Shown here in pieces: positions 7,915 to 11,580 of a DNA stretch of 11,580 bases; the stretch's first letter is position 1, and the number at the start of each line of letters is the position of its first letter. Origin of the DNA: Thiomicrospira sp. UBA5634 (GTDB lineage Bacteria > Pseudomonadota > Gammaproteobacteria > Thiomicrospirales > Thiomicrospiraceae); assembly GCA_002421475.1 (NCBI GenBank), contig DIJW01000168.1, forward strand, positions 3,671 through 15,250, written 5' to 3'. The position numbers and the translations under genes were made by a program. The notes under the pieces are model-generated. The model ran no database searches, was not told where the DNA came from, and saw nothing but the letters and a program-made list of their open reading frames with translations.

Positions 7915-8745
7915 TTACGCTTTTTCAGCGGGTTGTTGAATATGTAACGCCATTTGCGGATAAGGGATCTCTACACCATTTTCATCAAATGCCAGTTTCA
8001 CTTTTTCAATAAAATCAAACCGAACCGGCCAGTAATTATCAGTTGCCACCCAAAAACGCACGGTGAAATTCACACTGCTGTCCGCCAGGTCAGACACCGC
8101 CACCAAACTTTCCGGTTCCGCTAAAATGCGCTCATCTGCTGTGATTAAATCCTGCAAAATTTGTTTCGCTTTACGTAAATCACTGTCATAACTAATGCCA
8201 AACAACAAGTCAACTCGACGCGTATCGCGTGCTGAATAATTGGTCAGGGTCGCGTTATAAATCGGTCCGTTTGGAATGGTAATTTCACGATTATCGGTTG
8301 TGCGCAATAACGTGCTAAACAACATCACTTTCTCGACAAAACCGGTCACACCGGCAACCTCAACAAAATCACCGACTTTAAATGGCTTTAAAACAATCAG
8401 CAACACCCCGGCAGCAAAATTTTGTAATGAGTCTTTCAGTGCTAAACCCACCGCCAAACTGCCCGCCGCCAACATCGCCACTAGGGAGGTCGTATCAAAA
8501 CCCAACTGACTGAGAATCGCAATCGCGAGCAATACATACAACAAAACCCGCACAACCTGCTGAATAAACTCGGTTAAAATCGCCTCGACATTAAAACGTG
8601 CCAACACTGCACCCAGCAAGCGATGCGCCCAACCAATCAATAAACGCCCGACCACGAAAATTAATAACGCAATCAAAATATTAATCGACCAAGGCAAAAT
8701 ATGACTGTCTAACAATTGGCTTAAATTAATTTCCGTAAAATTCAT
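7915..8745 (-). CDS. mscS: MscS-family small-conductance mechanosensitive channel
   Basis: Inner-membrane channel that opens under membrane tension to release solutes on osmotic downshock. The 276-residue protein has the E. coli MscS layout: three membrane segments at about 18-38, 64-81 and 88-116. The pore helix is rich in Gly and Ala (AAGSLAVGLALKDSLQNFAAGVLL). The beta domain follows (KPFKVGDFVEVAGVTGFVEKV, RTTDNREITIPNG), then the C-terminal alpha/beta domain (FGISYDSD). I chose the ATG at 8745 because GAGG lies 7 bases upstream; a GTG at 8751 is possible. It is transcribed alone, convergent with the VF530-type gene. Other short MscS paralogues have similar length, so the symbol is by family. 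Confidence 0.92.
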   Translation of the reverse strand: MNFTEINLSQLLDSHILPWSINILIALLIFVVGRLLIGWAHRLLGAVLARFNVEAILTEFIQQVVRVLLYVLLAIAILSQLGFDTTSLVAMLAAGSLAVGLALKDSLQNFAAGVLLIVLKPFKVGDFVEVAGVTGFVEKVMLFSTLLRTTDNREITIPNGPIYNATLTNYSARDTRRVDLLFGISYDSDLRKAKQILQDLITADERILAEPESLVAVSDLADSSVNFTVRFWVATDNYWPVRFDFIEKVKLAFDENGVEIPYPQMALHIQQPAEKA

Positions 8746-8925
8746 TGGCACACCTCTTCACTCAAAATGATTCACACCCATTCTAACAATGGGCTATCCG
8801 CTCAGGCTACTATTTAAATGGCGCCGAATATTGTAAAATAACCTGCTTACAGTTTTTTGTGATGATCTTGTCGGTACGACACCGCTCGACATCCATGGTT
8901 TTAAATTTAATAGAGGTAGCCCATC

Positions 8926-9150
8926 ATGGCGCGCGTAACAGTAGAAGATTGCTTACAGCACGTAGAAAATCGTTTTGAACTCGTTTTGGTTAGTGCCAAA
9001 CGTGCTCGCCAACTAGCCAATGGTGCTGATCCAATGCTTGCATGGGAAAATGATAAGCCGACTGTTGTCGCATTACGCGAAATGGCAGCACAGCTTGTTG
9101 ACCCTCAAGTCATTTTAGCGGATCAAGATACCCCACCTTTTTTCCAATAA
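8926..9150 (+). CDS. rpoZ: RNA polymerase omega subunit
   Basis: Omega binds the beta' subunit, aids assembly of RNA polymerase and forms part of a ppGpp-binding site in E. coli. The 74-residue protein begins [10 protein letters not shown] and has the conserved [14 protein letters not shown] and [13 protein letters not shown] segments. It is somewhat shorter than E. coli omega (91 residues), the difference lying in the variable C-terminal tail. GAGG lies 9 bases before the ATG. spoT follows after 24 bases, a standard gammaproteobacterial linkage that couples ppGpp turnover with its target. I saw no convincing sigma-70 promoter in the 180 bases upstream. Confidence 0.97.
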   Translation: MARVTVEDCLQHVENRFELVLVSAKRARQLANGADPMLAWENDKPTVVALREMAAQLVDPQVILADQDTPPFFQ

Positions 9151-9174
9151 TCCCTTAACACTTTTGGGGAAATC

Positions 9175-11316
9175 ATGCCGACGCCAAGCTCTTTGGATGG
9201 ATTATTGGAGAAAACTCAACGTTATTTAAACGCTGAGCAGGTTCAACAAATTCAAGCCGCCTTTGAGTTTGGTGCCTTGGCGCATAGCGGCCAAACACGT
9301 AAAGCCGGCGGCGACTATATATGGCATCCGGTTGCGGTGGCCGAAATTTTGGCCGATATTCAACTCGACCACGAAAGTATCATCTCTGCCATTCTGCACG
9401 ACGTTATCGAAGACACCTCCTATACCAAAGATGACATCATTGAACGCTTCGGTGAGCGTGTTGCCGAAATCATAGATGGCGTCACCAAACTCGGCAAAAT
9501 TGCTTTCGACAGCCCACAAGAAGCCCAAGCAGAAAACTTTCGCAAAATGTTGTTGGCGATGTCACGCGACATTCGGGTTATTCTGATCAAACTTGCCGAC
9601 CGTCTGCATAACATGCGCACTTTAGGTGTGATGCGTCCGGACAAACAACGCCGGATAGCACGCGAAACCCTCGACATTTACGCCCCTATCGCCGCGCGTT
9701 TAGGCATTAACTCGTTCAGAATTGAGCTGGAAGACTTAGGTTTTCGAGCCATGTATCCGCGTCGTTTTGCCGCCTTAGAAAAAGCGGTAAAAAAAGCGCG
9801 CGGTAATCGAAAAGAAGTAGTCGAGCAAATCGCTGACGCCATTCAAAAACGCCTGGCACAAGAAGGCGTAACTGCCGAAGTGATTGGGCGCGAAAAACAC
9901 CTTTACAGTCTGTATAAAAAAATGCAGAAAAAACGTCTGTCATTTGAAGAAGTATTAGATATTTTTGCCTTCCGCATCATCGTGGAAAATGTCGATGAAT
10001 GTTATCGCACTTTAGGTATGGTGCACTCATTATACAAACCGCTGCCGGGCAAATTTAAAGACTATATTGCGATCCCCAAACCTAACGGTTATCAATCGCT
10101 TCATACCTTATTGTTTGGGCCTTACGGCGTCCATATTGAAGTGCAAATTCGCAGCCGTGTGATGCATGAAGTGTCCGAACACGGCATTGCAGCTCACTGG
10201 CAGTACAAACAAACCGGCGATGCCAACAGTGTGCATTCGCCGGTTGATGTTCGCGCGCAGGAATGGGTGCGTAACTTGCTCGAAATTCAGCAAAGCGCAG
10301 GTAACTCACTCGACTTCTTGGAAAACGTCAAAATCGACCTGTTCCCGGACGTTATTTATGTCTTTACCCCACAGGGCGACATTATCACCCTGCCGAAAAA
10401 CGCTACCGCTGTTGATTTTGCTTATGCGGTACACACCAACTTGGGTCATGCCTGCGTCGGCTGCCGTATTGATCGCCAACTTGTACCGTTACGCAGTGTA
10501 TTGGAAAGTGGACAAACCGTCGAAATCATTAAATCGAAAGACACCCAACCCAATCCGAACTGGTTAAACTTTGTCACCACCGCCAAAGCCCGCTCACAAA
10601 TCCGCCACTTTTTGAAAAACCAACACAGCCAATCCGCCAGCGAACTTGGCCAGCGTTTATTAACTAAAGCCATGCGTATTCACAACATGTCTTACTCCGG
10701 ACTGACGGATGAGATGATTGAGAGCTTAATTCGGGCATTAAAAATCGAAAGCTGGACTCAACTACTGGAAGAAATTGGCTTGGGTCAACGCATGGCAGGC
10801 CTGGTGGCAAAGCAAATCCATGACAATGTATTGGGTAAAGATGACCAAATAGTGCATGAAAACAGCCAGCATCAGCCGTTAGCCATTTCCGGTACCGAAG
10901 GACTGGTAGTCAACTATGCCCAGTGCTGCCACCCGATTCCGGGGGATGATATTATTGGTTCTATGAGTACCGGCAAAGGTTTGGTAATTCATCGTCAAAA
11001 CTGCAAAAACGTTAAACACTATCAAAACCAGCCTGATAAATGGTTAGAAGTCGACTGGGATGCAAACAGTGAAGAATTATTCTCGGTTGAAATTCAACTG
11101 GAAGTGAAAAACCAACGCGGTGCATTAGCGATGATTGCATCTGAAATTGCCAATACCAAAACCGACATTGAGCGTGTTCGATCTGAAGATAAAGACGACA
11201 CCTACAGCTTAATGAATTTTGTTGTACTGGTACGCAACCTTGATCATTTAGATGATTTATTGCGTCACCTCAAACGTGTGCCGATTGTCGAAAAAGCACA
11301 CCGCATTACCACCTAA
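9175..11316 (+). CDS. spoT: Bifunctional (p)ppGpp synthetase/hydrolase SpoT
   Basis: Hydrolyses, and probably also makes, (p)ppGpp in the stringent response. The 713-residue order is typical: HD hydrolase domain (His51, His75-Asp76 in ILHDVIEDT, Asp142 and Asn146 in LADRLHN), synthetase domain (VLDIFAFRIIV; PNGYQSLHT; EVQIRS), TGS domain (about 385-447, starting DLFPDVIYVFTPQG), helical part, conserved-cysteine region (YAQCCHPIPGDDI) and C-terminal ACT domain. The hydrolase residues look intact. The substrate-preference motif, RxKD in bifunctional enzymes and ExDD in RelA, reads KFKD at 293-296, closer to the bifunctional type. The ATG has GGGGAA just upstream. A palindrome variant at 10794 encodes AGLV in the helical part. 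It sits between rpoZ and ridA. Confidence 0.96.
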   Translation: MPTPSSLDGLLEKTQRYLNAEQVQQIQAAFEFGALAHSGQTRKAGGDYIWHPVAVAEILADIQLDHESIISAILHDVIEDTSYTKDDIIERFGERVAEIIDGVTKLGKIAFDSPQEAQAENFRKMLLAMSRDIRVILIKLADRLHNMRTLGVMRPDKQRRIARETLDIYAPIAARLGINSFRIELEDLGFRAMYPRRFAALEKAVKKARGNRKEVVEQIADAIQKRLAQEGVTAEVIGREKHLYSLYKKMQKKRLSFEEVLDIFAFRIIVENVDECYRTLGMVHSLYKPLPGKFKDYIAIPKPNGYQSLHTLLFGPYGVHIEVQIRSRVMHEVSEHGIAAHWQYKQTGDANSVHSPVDVRAQEWVRNLLEIQQSAGNSLDFLENVKIDLFPDVIYVFTPQGDIITLPKNATAVDFAYAVHTNLGHACVGCRIDRQLVPLRSVLESGQTVEIIKSKDTQPNPNWLNFVTTAKARSQIRHFLKNQHSQSASELGQRLLTKAMRIHNMSYSGLTDEMIESLIRALKIESWTQLLEEIGLGQRMAGLVAKQIHDNVLGKDDQIVHENSQHQPLAISGTEGLVVNYAQCCHPIPGDDIIGSMSTGKGLVIHRQNCKNVKHYQNQPDKWLEVDWDANSEELFSVEIQLEVKNQRGALAMIASEIANTKTDIERVRSEDKDDTYSLMNFVVLVRNLDHLDDLLRHLKRVPIVEKAHRITT
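10794..10805 (+). repeat. Palindrome variant GGCAGGCCTGGT (inside spoT)
   Basis: Ten of 12 bases match, with an exact 10-base core CAGGCCTGGT followed by GGC. In frame it encodes AGLV (RMAGLVAKQ) in a variable helical part of SpoT. Probably a degenerate member of the family. Confidence 0.55.
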
Positions 11317-11322
11317 CCAGCC

Positions 11323-11334
11323 ACCAGGCCTGGT
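11323..11334. repeat. Palindrome ACCAGGCCTGGT, copy 6 (between spoT and ridA)
   Basis: Exact copy six bases after the spoT stop, in the 39-base gap before ridA. No T-run follows. It ends about 10 bases before the ridA ribosome-binding site (AAGGAA). Confidence 0.9.
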
Positions 11335-11355
11335 TGATAAAATTAAGGAAATCTT

Positions 11356-11580
11356 ATGCGCGAAATTATCTCTACTCCTAATGCGCCGGCAGCCATCGGC
11401 ACTTATTCACAAGCCGTTCGTGTCGGCGACACCGTGTATTTATCCGGCCAAATCGCGTTAATTCCGGAAACCATGCAACTGGCCGAAGGCGACATCAGTG
11501 TACGCATTCACCAAGTATTTAAAAACCTCAGTGCCGTTTGTGAAGCCGCCGGCGGATCGTTGCAAGATATTGCAAAATTA
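11356..11580 (+). CDS. ridA: RidA family reactive intermediate deaminase, N-terminal part
   Basis: RidA (YjgF/YER057c/UK114 family) hydrolyses enamine and imine intermediates such as 2-aminoacrylate released by PLP enzymes. The first 75 residues are visible: [20 protein letters not shown], then [11 protein letters not shown] and [22 protein letters not shown], all matching the family's N-terminal two thirds. The catalytic arginine expected near residue 105 lies beyond the window edge. AAGGAA sits about 7 bases before the ATG. ridA follows spoT in many gammaproteobacteria and is probably co-transcribed with rpoZ-spoT. Confidence 0.95.
   Translation, partial: MREIISTPNAPAAIGTYSQAVRVGDTVYLSGQIALIPETMQLAEGDISVRIHQVFKNLSAVCEAAGGSLQDIAKL

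Noticed and set aside
8869..8881. Dyad TGTCG-GTA-CGACA upstream of rpoZ
   Set aside because: Only a 5-bp stem with no promoter element alongside; likely chance.

Overview
The window looks like chromosomal DNA from a sulfur-oxidizing gammaproteobacterium. The gene set (rpoZ-spoT-ridA order, YaeQ, a VF530-type small protein, YrdA-type gamma-carbonic anhydrase, Mg-type HemB, APH-fold homoserine kinase) is gammaproteobacterial. The soxCD pair points to a thiosulfate oxidizer, possibly of the Thiomicrospira/Hydrogenovibrio/Thiomicrorhabdus group; the genus is a guess.

Layout, left to right. The C-terminal end of a hybrid sensor kinase (receiver tail, Hpt domain; +) enters from the left and meets thrB (-) tail to tail. 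Next is the soxC-soxD operon (-), with overlapping genes and a clear intrinsic terminator after soxD. A 323-base control region separates soxC from the divergent hemB-aroE pair (+), whose genes overlap by ATGA. aroE is interrupted by an in-frame amber codon. A REPIN-like double hairpin lies between aroE and the convergent gamma-carbonic anhydrase gene (-). Divergent from that gene are yaeQ and a VF530/DUF2132 gene (+), which converge on an mscS-type channel gene (-). Finally rpoZ, spoT and the start of ridA run rightward as a probable operon.

How the genes work together: SoxCD is the periplasmic sulfane dehydrogenase of the Sox pathway; HemB supplies tetrapyrrole for hemes such as that of SoxD; AroE and ThrB serve aromatic and threonine synthesis. 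rpoZ-spoT links RNA polymerase omega with (p)ppGpp turnover, and RidA removes reactive enamines/imines from amino acid metabolism.

The most unusual signal is a 12-bp perfect palindrome, ACCAGGCCTGGT. It occurs six times exactly and twice with changes confined to its first two bases, inside genes (in two reading frames) and in gaps between genes. One copy fills almost the whole gap between two convergent stop codons. It is absent from the sox region. It behaves like a highly iterated palindrome selected or spread at the DNA level; I do not recall a published description. The second main oddity is the amber codon in aroE.
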